This document shows positions 26,340 through 37,568 of a stretch of DNA of 64,000 bases, piece after piece. The notes below the pieces were generated by a model. It saw only the letters and a list, made by a program, of their open reading frames with translations. It ran no database searches and had not been told where the DNA came from. The stretch is from Hyphomicrobiales bacterium (GTDB lineage Bacteria; Pseudomonadota; Alphaproteobacteria; Rhizobiales; Rhizobiaceae). The stretch is from assembly GCA_900472395.1 (NCBI GenBank), contig UCHV01000004.1, positions 224,855-288,854 on the forward strand, read 5' to 3'. The translations under genes were made by a program, and so were the position numbers. Numbering within the stretch: position 1 is the stretch's first letter; each line of letters opens with the position of its first letter.

Positions 26340-26424
26340 GCTGTTCCGATCCTGTTGTGTCCGGAACCGTTATCAGCAGGATCATGACCCCAGCAAGGCC
26401 GATACGCGGTACCAAAAAGGCACC

Positions 26425-27621
26425 TTACGAGGATGCCGCTTCGCGCCTTGCTGCCGGGGTGTCGGTTGCCGGAATATTGGCTGCTTCTGCTTCGCGGGGT
26501 TCGGACAATTCCACCTCGCGGATCCACTCACGCCAGACTGCGACGAGAAGCGCCATCAGCACCGGGCCGATGAACAGGCCGAGAAAACCCATGGTCTTCA
26601 CGCCGCCGACCAGACCGAAGAAGGTCGGCAGGAACGGCAGCTTGATCGGCCCGCCAACAAGGCGCGGACGCACCGTCTTGTCGACGATGAAGAGTTCGAC
26701 GCTGCCCCAGACCAGAAGCGCGATGCCGGCGAAAACGGAACCGCTGGCGACGAGATAGATCGACACGAGCGTGAACGACAGAGGCGCTCCGCCGGGGATC
26801 AGTGCCATGACGCCGGTGATCACGCCGAGGGTCACGGGCGAGGGTACGCCGGCGATCCAGTAGGCGATGCCGAGAACGATGCCTTCACCGATGGCGATCA
26901 GCGTCATCCCCGTGACCGTGGAACTGATCGTTGCCGGTACGACCCGCGAAATGCGTTCCCAGCGAGACGGCAGGATGCGTTCACCGAGAAGATCGATCTG
27001 TCGGGAGAAGGATGCGCCATCGCGATAGACAAAAAACAGGGCGATCAGCATGAACAGCAGCGTCAGCACCAGATGGAATGCACCGCCCCCTGCCGCAACG
27101 ACTGCCCGGTAGATGTTGCCGATATTGGCGCCGCTGACGATCTGGATATATTCGCCGATCGCTCCCGGCTTGCCGATATGATCGGTCCACTGGGTGTTCA
27201 GCCATTCACCTGCATAGGGCAAGCGGATCATCCATTCCGGCGTCGGCGAACCGACTCGGTTGACCTCGAGCGCCCATCCTACCCATTCGCGAACCTCGCC
27301 GGACGTATAGGAAATGGCCATGCCGACCGGAAAGACGATGAAGGCGACGATGCAGACGATGGCAATCGTGGCTCCCAGCGTGGTGTTGCCGCCGACGCGC
27401 CGCAGCAGCCGGCGATACAATGGCCAGCTGGCGAAACCGATGACGAGGGCAGCCAGCACCGGCACGATGAAACCGTAGAAAAAATAGATGCCGGCAAAAA
27501 CGACCAGTATCAACAGCCAGCGGGCGGCGGAGATCGGCGGGATCAAGGCAATGGTCGCGGGTGCGACCGGGCCAAGCCAGCGCGGTTCTCTGGGCGATGT
27601 TTTTTTATCGGAGGCACTCAC
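26425..27621 (-). CDS. AI-2E family transporter (PerM-like permease)
   Basis: 398 residues with seven or eight membrane segments. It has LLILVVFAGIYFFYGFIVPVLAALVIGFASWPLYRRLLRR near the N-terminus and the family-typical central soluble loop and C-terminal GGVKTMGFLGLFIGPVLMALLVAVWREWI. The family was named after an autoinducer-2 exporter but most members have other or unknown substrates. The start is GTG at 27621 with AGGGAAGAA upstream. Single gene, divergent from the phytochrome gene over 438 bp. Confidence 0.9.
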   Translation of the reverse strand: MSASDKKTSPREPRWLGPVAPATIALIPPISAARWLLILVVFAGIYFFYGFIVPVLAALVIGFASWPLYRRLLRRVGGNTTLGATIAIVCIVAFIVFPVGMAISYTSGEVREWVGWALEVNRVGSPTPEWMIRLPYAGEWLNTQWTDHIGKPGAIGEYIQIVSGANIGNIYRAVVAAGGGAFHLVLTLLFMLIALFFVYRDGASFSRQIDLLGERILPSRWERISRVVPATISSTVTGMTLIAIGEGIVLGIAYWIAGVPSPVTLGVITGVMALIPGGAPLSFTLVSIYLVASGSVFAGIALLVWGSVELFIVDKTVRPRLVGGPIKLPFLPTFFGLVGGVKTMGFLGLFIGPVLMALLVAVWREWIREVELSEPREAEAANIPATDTPAARREAASS

Positions 27622-28059
27622 AGACGGCTGTTCTTCCCTTTAACGGTCATCAGGATATGGGCCATATGACCCCGCTGCGCAAGGGAACCCTTCAGCGGCC
27701 GGATCGCAACCCTCTCACTTGCGATTGATCAAGATTACGATAGAAATATGAAGATCGTGACAAGGTTAGCGCGCATTTTGCTTCCGTGTGACTGATCTGG
27801 CGACGAAACCCGCTGTGCAATCTGGAAAGTTTAACTCCGGTGCTCTATCTGCTGAAGCGCTTAAGTTCTTGTTCTCGCATAAGCGCGTATGCAGGATCTT
27901 GGTCTTCGGGAGGATTTGCGAAAGCGCCGGTCGGCTTGCGGATCGTGCTTGCGGGTTTGTTCGAAGTTTCTGAGGATTTGATGCCGTGTGCTCCCGTTGG
28001 TTTCGATGGGCTGGTGGCATCGGAGGCAGTGTCGAATATTGCCTTCAGGGAAAGTTCAT
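27622..28059. promoter_or_regulatory. 438-bp divergent intergenic region
   Basis: It separates the AI-2E permease and the phytochrome gene and must carry both promoters. It is moderately AT-rich at 27720-27780. I could not fix convincing -35/-10 pairs. No gene or RNA was recognised. Confidence 0.4.
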
Positions 28060-30624
28060 ATGCCTGACAAGATGACGGTCGACCTGACAAATTGCGACCG
28101 CGAGCCGATCCATATTCCAGGCAGCATCCAGCCGCATGGTTGCCTTCTGGCATGTGATGCCACCGGCGCCGTGATCCTGCGCCACTCGGCGAACGCGGCC
28201 GACATGCTTGGCGCTGCAGGCGCCATAAACGGTTTTCGCCTCGACGAGGTGATTGGCGGTGAGGCAGCCCACACGCTGCGCAATGCACTTGCCACATCCG
28301 ATGATCCCAGCCGTGCCGCTTTGCGCATGGGTGTGTGTGTCAACGAGGCCGGCAGGTTCGACGTTTCCGTTCACCGTGTCGAAACCGCCGTCATCATAGA
28401 ATTCCAGCCGGCAGCGGACCATTCCGACCAGCCGTTGGAAACCGCTCGCATGTTGATCAGCCGCGTGCGCAGCATTTCCAGCATCGATCAGCTGATCGAA
28501 AAGTCCACCCGCCTGATGTATGCCATGCTCGGTTACGACCGTGTCATGGTGTATCGTTTCGAACAGGACGGCGCGGGTCAGGTCGTCAGCGAATACAAGC
28601 GCCGCGACCTTGAAAGCTTCAAGGGACAGTATTTCCCGGCCAGCGACATTCCGAAACAGGCGCGAACCCTTTACCTGCGCAACACGATCCGCATCATTTC
28701 CGATGCCGAAGGCCACCGGGTGCCCGTCGTGCCGACGCTGGACGACAGTGGCCAGCCGCTCGACCTGTCCTTCGCGCATCTGCGCAGTGTCTCGCCGATC
28801 CATTGCGAATACCTGCGCAATATGGGGGTCGGCGCCTCCATGTCGATTTCGATCGTGATCGACGGCGAGTTGTGGGGGCTGATTGCCTGTCACCACTATA
28901 GCCCCAAAACCCTTTCGTTGACCCAGCGCGTCGCTGCCGAAATGTTCGGTGAGTTTCTGTCGATGCACCTGAGCGCTCTGCGCCAGAAGCAGATCCTCGA
29001 CACCACCAACGACGCGCGCCGTTTTCTCGATCAGTTTTTGCAGACAGCTTCGCATCACACAGACCTTGCCGGATTGCTGCGCCGTTCGGTGGCCGAGTTT
29101 CGGGCGATGGTGCCCTGTGACGGCATAGGGCTGTGGCTCGAAGGCGAGTGGACGCCGTCCGGCATGACGCCGCCGCTCGACGCCATCGCGACATTGGCCG
29201 ATTACGTCGGTTCGGTTGCCAACAACCGCACATGGTCGACGCATAATCTTGTCGAAAATATTCCGGGCGCAGAAGTCTATGCGGATCAGGTCTGTGGCGT
29301 GATGGCGATCCCGCTGTCGCAGCGCCCGCGTGACTATCTGTTTCTTTTTCGCCGCGAAGTGGTGCAGACCTTGAACTGGGCCGGAAATCCGGAAAAATCC
29401 TATGAGACAGGGCCGCTGGGTGACCGTCTGACGCCGCGCAAGAGTTTTGCCATCTGGAAGGAAACCGTGCATCTGCAATCGCAGCCATGGACGGATGGCG
29501 AAGAAGAGATTGCCGAGGCCATCCGTTCCGTTCTCGTCGAAATCGTGTTGCACCACAATGAATTGCTGGAGGACGAGCGCGGCAAGGCCGATGTGCGCCA
29601 GCGCATGCTCAACGAAGAGCTTAACCATCGCGTCAAGAACATCCTCGCCGTCATCAAGGCGTTGATCGGCCATCCGGTGCAGGAAGGCCGCAATCTGCAG
29701 GATTACATCGCCACGCTGAAGGGGCGCATCCAGGCGCTGGCCTTCGCGCATGATCAGGTCGTGCGTGGCGGCGATGGTGGCGCGCTGCATGAATTGCTCG
29801 AAGCGGAACTCAAGCCCTATCGCGACGGCGCGCGTACCGTCACACTGCTCGGTCCCTATGTATGGCTTGATAGCCGCGCCTTTTCCGTCATGGCGCTTGT
29901 CCTGCACGAACTCGCCACGAATGCCGCCAAATATGGGGCGTTGTCCGTTACCGGTGGTCTTCTCGAGATCAACTGGCAGAAACGTGACAATGGCGATTGC
30001 GAACTTGTCTGGTCGGAAAGCAACGGTCCATCTGTCGTGCCGCCGTCTCGCGCCGGTTTCGGAACCGTGCTGATCGATCGCAGCGTGCCGTTCGAACTCG
30101 GCGGCAAGAGCAAGGTCGAATATGCGCCTGAAGGTGTGCAGGGGCGTTTCCTTATTCCGGCGCAGCATATCCATATCGCCGAAACCGAAATTCTGGCGGA
30201 ACTGGCCGAGCAGGCAGCAGACCATCTGGGTGCGGCATCGCCCCTGATGGCCGAACTCGATCTGCTTTTGGTGGAAGATCAGATGCTGGTTGCCGCCGAT
30301 GTGGAGACAATGCTGGCCGATCACGGAATCAGCAAAGTCACCACTGCACCGTCCGCTTCGGAAGCGCTGCGCCGGCTGCGGGATTTCACCCCCGATGTTG
30401 CCATTCTCGACGTCAATCTCGGTGCCGAAACCTCCTTGCCGATCGCCGAGGAACTGACGAGGCGCAACGTGCCTTTCGTGTTCGCTACCGGCTACAGCGA
30501 CCGCTCGATCATTCCCGCGAGCTTCGATGCGCCCGTCGTGCGCAAGCCCTATGAAGCGGCGGCGCTGATCTCTGCGGTGATGAGGGTGCTCGAAGAACGC
30601 AGAACGCCGCCCCAGCAGGACTGA
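28060..30624 (+). CDS. bacteriophytochrome, HWE-family histidine kinase fused to a receiver domain
   Basis: 854 residues. Domain order: PAS (about 1-115), with the biliverdin-binding Cys12 in LTNCDREPIHIPGSIQPHG; GAF (about 130-300), with PASDIP (Asp196) and the conserved HLRSVSPIH; PHY (about 320-500), with the tongue motif PRKSF (459-463) and WKETV. An HWE kinase follows, with the phospho-acceptor His523 in ELNHRVKN and the WSE triplet at 651-653. A C-terminal receiver (about 735-850) has Asp784 (AILDVNLG) and the conserved Lys in VVRKPYE. The layout is that of Agrobacterium Agp2/AtBphP2. No heme oxygenase gene is adjacent. The ATG at 28060 gives the usual family start. Confidence 0.95.
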   Translation: MPDKMTVDLTNCDREPIHIPGSIQPHGCLLACDATGAVILRHSANAADMLGAAGAINGFRLDEVIGGEAAHTLRNALATSDDPSRAALRMGVCVNEAGRFDVSVHRVETAVIIEFQPAADHSDQPLETARMLISRVRSISSIDQLIEKSTRLMYAMLGYDRVMVYRFEQDGAGQVVSEYKRRDLESFKGQYFPASDIPKQARTLYLRNTIRIISDAEGHRVPVVPTLDDSGQPLDLSFAHLRSVSPIHCEYLRNMGVGASMSISIVIDGELWGLIACHHYSPKTLSLTQRVAAEMFGEFLSMHLSALRQKQILDTTNDARRFLDQFLQTASHHTDLAGLLRRSVAEFRAMVPCDGIGLWLEGEWTPSGMTPPLDAIATLADYVGSVANNRTWSTHNLVENIPGAEVYADQVCGVMAIPLSQRPRDYLFLFRREVVQTLNWAGNPEKSYETGPLGDRLTPRKSFAIWKETVHLQSQPWTDGEEEIAEAIRSVLVEIVLHHNELLEDERGKADVRQRMLNEELNHRVKNILAVIKALIGHPVQEGRNLQDYIATLKGRIQALAFAHDQVVRGGDGGALHELLEAELKPYRDGARTVTLLGPYVWLDSRAFSVMALVLHELATNAAKYGALSVTGGLLEINWQKRDNGDCELVWSESNGPSVVPPSRAGFGTVLIDRSVPFELGGKSKVEYAPEGVQGRFLIPAQHIHIAETEILAELAEQAADHLGAASPLMAELDLLLVEDQMLVAADVETMLADHGISKVTTAPSASEALRRLRDFTPDVAILDVNLGAETSLPIAEELTRRNVPFVFATGYSDRSIIPASFDAPVVRKPYEAAALISAVMRVLEERRTPPQQD

Positions 30625-30633
30625 GGCGGCGTT
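30603..30633 (+). terminator. hairpin spanning the phytochrome stop codon
   Basis: AACGCCGCC (30603-30611) pairs exactly with GGCGGCGTT (30625-30633); the stop codon at 30622-30624 is in the loop. It is a probable terminator, though the T-run is short (TTT). Confidence 0.55.
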
Positions 30634-30656
30634 TAAAAGGCTTTATGGGGGCCCGA

Positions 30657-32690
30657 TCAGATATCCAGATTGTCCGCAAAGGCGGAGCGTTCCTGAATGA
30701 AGCGGAAACGCGCTTCCGGCTTTGTGCCCATCAGGTTGTCGACCGCCTCGCGCGTACCCTCGAAATCGACGTCGTCGATGAGAACGCGCAGCAGCGTACG
30801 CTTTGCAGGGTCCATCGTGGTTTCCTTCAGTTGCGCCGGCATCATTTCGCCAAGACCTTTGAAGCGGCCGATTTCGACCTTCTTGCCCTTGAACATGGTT
30901 TCCATCAGTTCGGCGCGGTGGGCATCATCGCGTGCATAAGCGCTCTTGGCGCCCTGGCGGATGACGTAGAGCGGCGGCACCGCCAGATAGAGGTGGTTGC
31001 CGCGGATCAGCTCCGGCATTTCCTGATAGAAGAAGGTGATCAGCAGCGAGGCGATATGCGCGCCGTCGACGTCAGCATCGGTCATGATGATGACGCGCTC
31101 GTAGCGAAGGTCTTCCTCGCGATATTTCGTGCGCGTGCCGCAGCCGAGCGCCTGGATGAGATCGGCGATCTGCTGGTTGGCCGACAGCTTTTCGCGGCTG
31201 GCCGAACCGACGTTGAGGATTTTTCCGCGCAAGGGAAGGATCGCCTGGTTGGCGCGGTTGCGCCCCTGTTTGGCGGAGCCACCAGCCGAGTCGCCCTCGA
31301 CGATGAACAGTTCCGCGCCCTCGGCGGTGTTCTGCGAGCAGTCGGCCAGTTTTCCGGGCAGACGCAGCTTGCGCACCGCGCTCTTGCGGTTGACTTCCTT
31401 TTCCTTGCGGCGGCGCATGCGCTCTTCAGAACGCTCGATCACCCATTCCAGCAGCTTGGCCGCTTCATTGGGGTTGCCGGCAAGGTAGTGGTCGAACGGG
31501 TCACGCAACGTGTTTTCAACGATACGCTGGGCTTCGACAGTGGCGAGCTTGTCCTTCGTCTGGCCGACGAATTCCGGCTCGCGAATGAACACGGACAGCA
31601 TGCCGACCGCGGAAATCATCACGTCGTCGGTGGTGATGTCCTTGGCGCGTTTGTTCTGCGTCAGTTCGGCGTAGTTTTTGAGGCCTTTGGTCAGCGCGAT
31701 GCGCAGACCCGCCTCGTGCGTGCCGCCTTCCTGGGTGGGAATGGTGTTGCAGTAGGAATGCACGGCAGGGTCGCCGCCATACCAGGTGATCGCCCATTCC
31801 ATTGCGCCATGGCCGCCGGTCTTTTCGGTGCGGCCGGCAAAAATTTCGCGGGTAACCGTGAATTCCTTGCCGAGTGTTGCCGCCAGATAATCCTTCAGGC
31901 CGCCCGGGAAATGGAAAACGGCCTTTTCCGGAATGTCCCCGCCTTCCGGCACCATGCCCGGATCGCAGCTCCAGCGGATTTCGACGCCGCCAAACAGGTA
32001 GGCCTTGGATCGCGCCATGCGAAAGATGCGGCCGGCCTCGAATTTGGCGTGTTCGCCAAAGATCTGCGCATCGGGATGGAAACGCACGCGGGTGCCGCGA
32101 CGGTTATGCACATCACCGAGTTCCTGCAGGCCGCCCTGAGGCACACCGCGGGAAAAGACCTGCTTGTAGAGTTTGCGGTTGCGGGCAACCTCGACTTCGA
32201 GAACATCCGAGAGTGCGTTGACAACGGAAACGCCGACGCCGTGCAGACCGCCAGACGTCTCATAGGCATCGCCGTCGAACTTGCCGCCGGCATGCAGCTT
32301 GGTCATGATCACTTCGAGCGTCGATTTGCCCGGAACCTGCGGATGGTTTTCCACCGGAATACCGCGGCCGTTATCGCTGACGGTCAAAAAACCCTCGGCA
32401 TCGAGATGCACTTCGATGAAGTTCGCATGGCCGGCGACCGCTTCGTCCATCGAGTTGTCGATGACTTCGGCAAACAGGTGATGCAGCGCCTTGGCGTCGG
32501 TACCACCGATATACATGCCGGGACGCATGCGTACCGGCTCCAGGCCTTCGAGAACGCGGATTGACGACGCACCATATTCCCCGCCTGTCGCCGGTGTCAC
32601 GGGCTGAGCGCGCACAGGTTCCGGAGCTGGTTCCTTTGCCTCGGGCTTGGGCTGCGCGGGCATGCTGGCGAAGAGGTCGTTGTCATCCAT
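30657..32690 (-). CDS. parE: DNA topoisomerase IV subunit B
   Basis: 677 residues. The ATPase subunit of topoisomerase IV, which decatenates daughter chromosomes. The GHKL ATPase (about 45-270), transducer with ATP-contact region and TOPRIM (VEGDSAGGSAKQGR, then DADVDGAHIASL) are complete. The 40 N-terminal residues are Pro/Ala/Glu-rich. QTKDKLAT and the absence of the GyrB-specific insert suit ParE. ATG at 32690. parC is not in the window, which is normal. Confidence 0.95.
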   Translation of the reverse strand: MDDNDLFASMPAQPKPEAKEPAPEPVRAQPVTPATGGEYGASSIRVLEGLEPVRMRPGMYIGGTDAKALHHLFAEVIDNSMDEAVAGHANFIEVHLDAEGFLTVSDNGRGIPVENHPQVPGKSTLEVIMTKLHAGGKFDGDAYETSGGLHGVGVSVVNALSDVLEVEVARNRKLYKQVFSRGVPQGGLQELGDVHNRRGTRVRFHPDAQIFGEHAKFEAGRIFRMARSKAYLFGGVEIRWSCDPGMVPEGGDIPEKAVFHFPGGLKDYLAATLGKEFTVTREIFAGRTEKTGGHGAMEWAITWYGGDPAVHSYCNTIPTQEGGTHEAGLRIALTKGLKNYAELTQNKRAKDITTDDVMISAVGMLSVFIREPEFVGQTKDKLATVEAQRIVENTLRDPFDHYLAGNPNEAAKLLEWVIERSEERMRRRKEKEVNRKSAVRKLRLPGKLADCSQNTAEGAELFIVEGDSAGGSAKQGRNRANQAILPLRGKILNVGSASREKLSANQQIADLIQALGCGTRTKYREEDLRYERVIIMTDADVDGAHIASLLITFFYQEMPELIRGNHLYLAVPPLYVIRQGAKSAYARDDAHRAELMETMFKGKKVEIGRFKGLGEMMPAQLKETTMDPAKRTLLRVLIDDVDFEGTREAVDNLMGTKPEARFRFIQERSAFADNLDI

Positions 32691-32907
32691 GGGTGGCGTC
32701 GTTACTACCTGTCTGCGTGATTAAGGAGGCGCGATGCGCGGCCGTCCCGGACTTGTGATGTTTCGAATCGCCCGCAATTCTGCCAGAAAACGGGCCTTTT
32801 CGCGATGTCGCCCGAAAACGGTAACAAAAATGGTCACAGAAGCGGCTTTTGGCGAAGTGATGCTTTGCCGGTCGGTCGAAGGCAAGATTGAAAGGGTCAC
32901 ACTCACG

Positions 32908-33810
32908 ATGAAACGCCGCATGTCCACAGCTCTTTTGTCGCGTCTCTCCTTGGCTCTGGCCGTTTCACTCGGGCTGACCGTATCCGTTGCGGCAGCAGAT
33001 GGGCCGTTGAAACCGTTCAAGGACGACCTGTTTTCGCAACAGACTGTGCTCGAGACCAAGGATGGCGGCGCTTTCAAGGTGATCGATTACCAGGAGATGC
33101 GCGACATCAACGGCCGTGACAGCGAACCGGAACGGCGGGTGAAATCGCCCTATGTCTCGCTTGGCGTGCGCCGCGTTCAGGAGAACGAAACGCTCAAAAT
33201 CGGCGCAAGTGGGCTCGATGTCACCCGCGTCGGCAAGAGCGACGGCGCTGCCTTTACGGTGATCTTCATTCACGGTCGGGGAGGGGATCGCCGCCTCGGT
33301 GCCAATGACTATTCCTTCGGCGGCAATTTCAACCGGCTGAAAAACCTCGCCGTCGAAAACGGCGGCACCTATTATTCGCCGAGCGTGCGCTCGTTCGATG
33401 ACAAAGGCGTCGCAGATATCGCCGCGCTGATCCGCTACTCCTCCGAAAAATCCGGTGGCAGGCCAGTGATCCTGACCTGCGCTTCGATGGGCGGTTTCAT
33501 CTGCGCCGGCATCACGCGTGACAAGGAAGCTGTGCGTTATCTGAGCGGCATGGCGGTGCTCGGCGGGCCGCCGGATCCGGATTTCCCGGCGTCGTTCGCG
33601 GCCAAGGCACGTATCCCGGTGTTTTTTACCCATGGCAGCGTCGACAAGGTCTACAATGCCGAAGATCAGATCCGCATCTATCGCTCGTTGCTGGCCAAAA
33701 AATATCCGACCCGTTTTACGTTGTTCAACACCGGCGGCCACGGCACGCCGGTACGCATGAGCGACTGGCGTGAGATTTTGAACTTTCTGCTGACAAACGC
33801 CAAAACCTGA
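32908..33810 (+). CDS. secreted alpha/beta hydrolase family protein
   Basis: 300 residues with a clear signal peptide (about 1-30, ending SVAAA). The alpha/beta-hydrolase features are FTVIFIHGRGGDRR (oxyanion region), the nucleophile in CASMGGFI (ASMGG rather than GxSxG), Asp in HGSVDKVY and His in NTGGHGTP. It resembles dienelactone hydrolase-like or esterase-like periplasmic proteins. The ATG at 32908 gives the signal peptide; the frame is open from 32734. Substrate unknown. Divergent from parE. Confidence 0.85.
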   Translation: MKRRMSTALLSRLSLALAVSLGLTVSVAAADGPLKPFKDDLFSQQTVLETKDGGAFKVIDYQEMRDINGRDSEPERRVKSPYVSLGVRRVQENETLKIGASGLDVTRVGKSDGAAFTVIFIHGRGGDRRLGANDYSFGGNFNRLKNLAVENGGTYYSPSVRSFDDKGVADIAALIRYSSEKSGGRPVILTCASMGGFICAGITRDKEAVRYLSGMAVLGGPPDPDFPASFAAKARIPVFFTHGSVDKVYNAEDQIRIYRSLLAKKYPTRFTLFNTGGHGTPVRMSDWREILNFLLTNAKT

Positions 33811-33946
33811 AGACGTTAACCATGGTTTTGAACCGTTTTGGTGTTTTTGAATACCAATTCGGTCCCGATTTGACTAATGACGACTGGGCCCGCCGCGGCA
33901 GATAACCTGCGGCCGTTGAAACGATAGGGATGAGGACAGGATTTTC

Positions 33947-34726
33947 ATGACGCCAGATATTCGCCCGCTGATCGCCGGAAACTGGAAAATGAACGGCACG
34001 CGCGCCGAGCTCGATCAGATCAAGGCCATCGCAGAGGGTGTAAAAACGCCGCTGTCGGAAAAGGTCGAAACTCTTCTCTGCCCGCCCGCAACGCTGCTTT
34101 ACGTGGCAACCGCACTCTGCGACGACAGCCCGCTTCTGATCGGCGCGCAGGATTGCCACCAGAAGGTTTCAGGCGCCCATACCGGTGATATCTCCGCCGA
34201 AATGATTGCCGATTGCTTCGGCACCCACGTCATCGTCGGCCACTCCGAGCGCCGCGGCGATCACGCCGAAACAGATCATCTGGTGCGCGCCAAGGCTGAA
34301 GCCGCCCATGCCGCCGATCTCCTTGCAATCGTGTGCATCGGTGAAACACTTGCCGAACGGGATGCCGCGCAGACGCTGGACGTCCTGAAGCGCCAGATCG
34401 TCAATTCCGTGCCGGAAGCTGCGACTGCCGAAAACACCGTCATTGCCTATGAACCCGTCTGGGCAATCGGCACCGGCCTGACCCCGACCAACGGCGATAT
34501 CGAGACAGCCCACGCCTTCATGCGCGCCGAACTGATCGAGCGCCTTGGGGATGAAGGTCGCGGCATGCGCATCCTATACGGCGGCTCGGTCAAGCCCGGC
34601 AATGCCGGAGAGATCATGGCGATCGCCAATGTCGATGGTGTTTTGGTGGGCGGCGCAAGCTTGAAAGCCGAGGATTTTCTCGCCATCTACGCCGCTTGTG
34701 AACCACTTGTGGCCGAAACCGCTTAA
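33947..34726 (+). CDS. tpiA: triose-phosphate isomerase
   Basis: 259 residues. It interconverts dihydroxyacetone phosphate and glyceraldehyde 3-phosphate. Catalytic Lys is in IAGNWKMNG, His in IVGHSERR and Glu in [11 protein letters not shown]; the flexible loop and [11 protein letters not shown] phosphate-binding motif are present. ATG at 33947. Placed 106 bp upstream of secG in the same direction, a classic rhizobial order. Confidence 0.97.
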   Translation: MTPDIRPLIAGNWKMNGTRAELDQIKAIAEGVKTPLSEKVETLLCPPATLLYVATALCDDSPLLIGAQDCHQKVSGAHTGDISAEMIADCFGTHVIVGHSERRGDHAETDHLVRAKAEAAHAADLLAIVCIGETLAERDAAQTLDVLKRQIVNSVPEAATAENTVIAYEPVWAIGTGLTPTNGDIETAHAFMRAELIERLGDEGRGMRILYGGSVKPGNAGEIMAIANVDGVLVGGASLKAEDFLAIYAACEPLVAETA

Positions 34727-34832
34727 TCATTGCCCGCAAAAAGTCGCTAAGGGCTTTTAAAGCGCTCGCGCCTCGGGTAAAGAGCCGCAAACATTTGACT
34801 GGGCCTCGGCATCCGGGGCGGACTGGATTGTT

Positions 34833-35267
34833 ATGCAGACCGTATTGATCGTCATCCATCTTCTGATCGTGCTCGCCCTTGTCGGCGTCGTACTGATCCA
34901 GCGTTCCGAAGGCGGCGGCCTTGGCATCGGCGGCGGTTCCGGCTTCATGTCGGCACGCGGCACGGCCAATGCGCTGACCCGCACCACCGCAATCCTTGCG
35001 ACGCTGTTCTTCGTCACCTCGCTTGGCCTCGGCATTCTGGCGCGTTACGAATCCCGCCCGACCGATATTCTCGATCGTATCCCGGAGCAGCAGCGCGGCA
35101 CCGGTGCGGGCATTCTCGACTCTCTCGGCCCGGCACCGGCGACACCGCCTGCCAGCAATGGCGTTCCGTCTGATGCCGCTCCGGCGGCAGGTAACGGCGC
35201 TGCTGCTCCGGCCGCACCTGCGACGCCGGCTCCGGCCGATCCGTCGGCTGTCCCGACCGGACAATAA
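34833..35267 (+). CDS. secG: preprotein translocase subunit SecG
   Basis: 144 residues. Two membrane helices (about 2-22 and 50-70) flank the conserved VLIQRSEGGGLG and GGSGFMSARGTANALTRTTAILA segments. SecG associates with SecYE to ease protein export. The C-terminal 50 residues are a Pro/Ala-rich tail, typical in alphaproteobacteria. ATG at 34833. Followed by a terminator-like hairpin before pyrG. Confidence 0.95.
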   Translation: MQTVLIVIHLLIVLALVGVVLIQRSEGGGLGIGGGSGFMSARGTANALTRTTAILATLFFVTSLGLGILARYESRPTDILDRIPEQQRGTGAGILDSLGPAPATPPASNGVPSDAAPAAGNGAAAPAAPATPAPADPSAVPTGQ

Positions 35268-37037
<1,770 letters not shown>

Positions 37038-37061
37038 CACCATTCTGAAGTTATCCGTTTG

Positions 37062-37097
37062 ATGCCGTCCGAAACAGTTGTTTTCGGGCGGCATTTT
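37062..37097 (+). terminator. terminator of pyrG
   Basis: ATGCCG-t-CCGAAA (37062-37074) pairs with TTTCGG-g-CGGCAT (37082-37094), with one mismatch, followed by TTT. It lies 25 bp after the pyrG stop codon. Confidence 0.8.
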
Positions 37098-37120
37098 CGT
37101 TTATGGCCGCAGGAGAATAA

Positions 37121-37567
37121 ATGGAGAAGCCTATGTCCGTCGAAGCAAGATTGAACATCGTAACCCTCGGCGTTGCCGATCTGGACGTCTCGCGAAGGTT
37201 TTATGTGGAAGGTCTCGGCTGGCGGGCTTCCAGCGCAAGTCAGGACAAGATCGTCTTCATCCAGCTTGGTGGCATCGTGCTGGCGCTCCACCCTCGCGAA
37301 ATGCTCGCTGAAGATGCCACGGTGCCTGCAGATGGTTCCGGTTTTCGCGGCATCACGCTTGCGCACAACGTTCGGGACAAGGCGGATGTCGCTCCGATCC
37401 TTGCCCATGCCGAAAAGGCTGGTGGCCGTATCGTGAAAGCCGCCCATGACGTCTATTGGGGCGGCCATAGCGGTTACTTTGCCGATCCCGACGGATTCCT
37501 TTGGGAAGTCGCCTGGAACCCCTACGCCGCGATGAACGACAAGGGGGAACTCGTCCTGGCCGAATAA
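37121..37567 (+). CDS. VOC family protein (glyoxalase-like)
   Basis: 148 residues with the vicinal oxygen chelate fold: RLNIVTLGVADLDVSRRFYVEGLGWRAS ... GHSGYFADPDGFLWEVAWNP. The typical His/Glu metal ligands are only partly kept (His/Gln near the start is replaced by Asn-Ile-Val, while the C-terminal Glu is present), so it may not be a metalloenzyme. ATG at 37121 with AGGAGA upstream. Convergent with the photolyase gene; stop codons are two bases apart. Confidence 0.85.
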   Translation: MEKPMSVEARLNIVTLGVADLDVSRRFYVEGLGWRASSASQDKIVFIQLGGIVLALHPREMLAEDATVPADGSGFRGITLAHNVRDKADVAPILAHAEKAGGRIVKAAHDVYWGGHSGYFADPDGFLWEVAWNPYAAMNDKGELVLAE

Positions 37568-37568
37568 T

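Noticed and set aside
26194..27669. A 491-codon open frame antisense to the AI-2E permease
   Set aside because: Composition is the Asp/Arg/Gln/His pattern of antisense frames; the permease on the minus strand is clear.
28045..30324. A 759-codon open frame antisense to the phytochrome
   Set aside because: It mirrors the phytochrome codons, has shadow-like composition, and has no recognisable domain.
33818..33840. AACCATGGTT palindrome upstream of tpiA
   Set aside because: Only 10 bp, overlapping a common restriction-like dyad, and not in a convincing promoter position; chance is likely.
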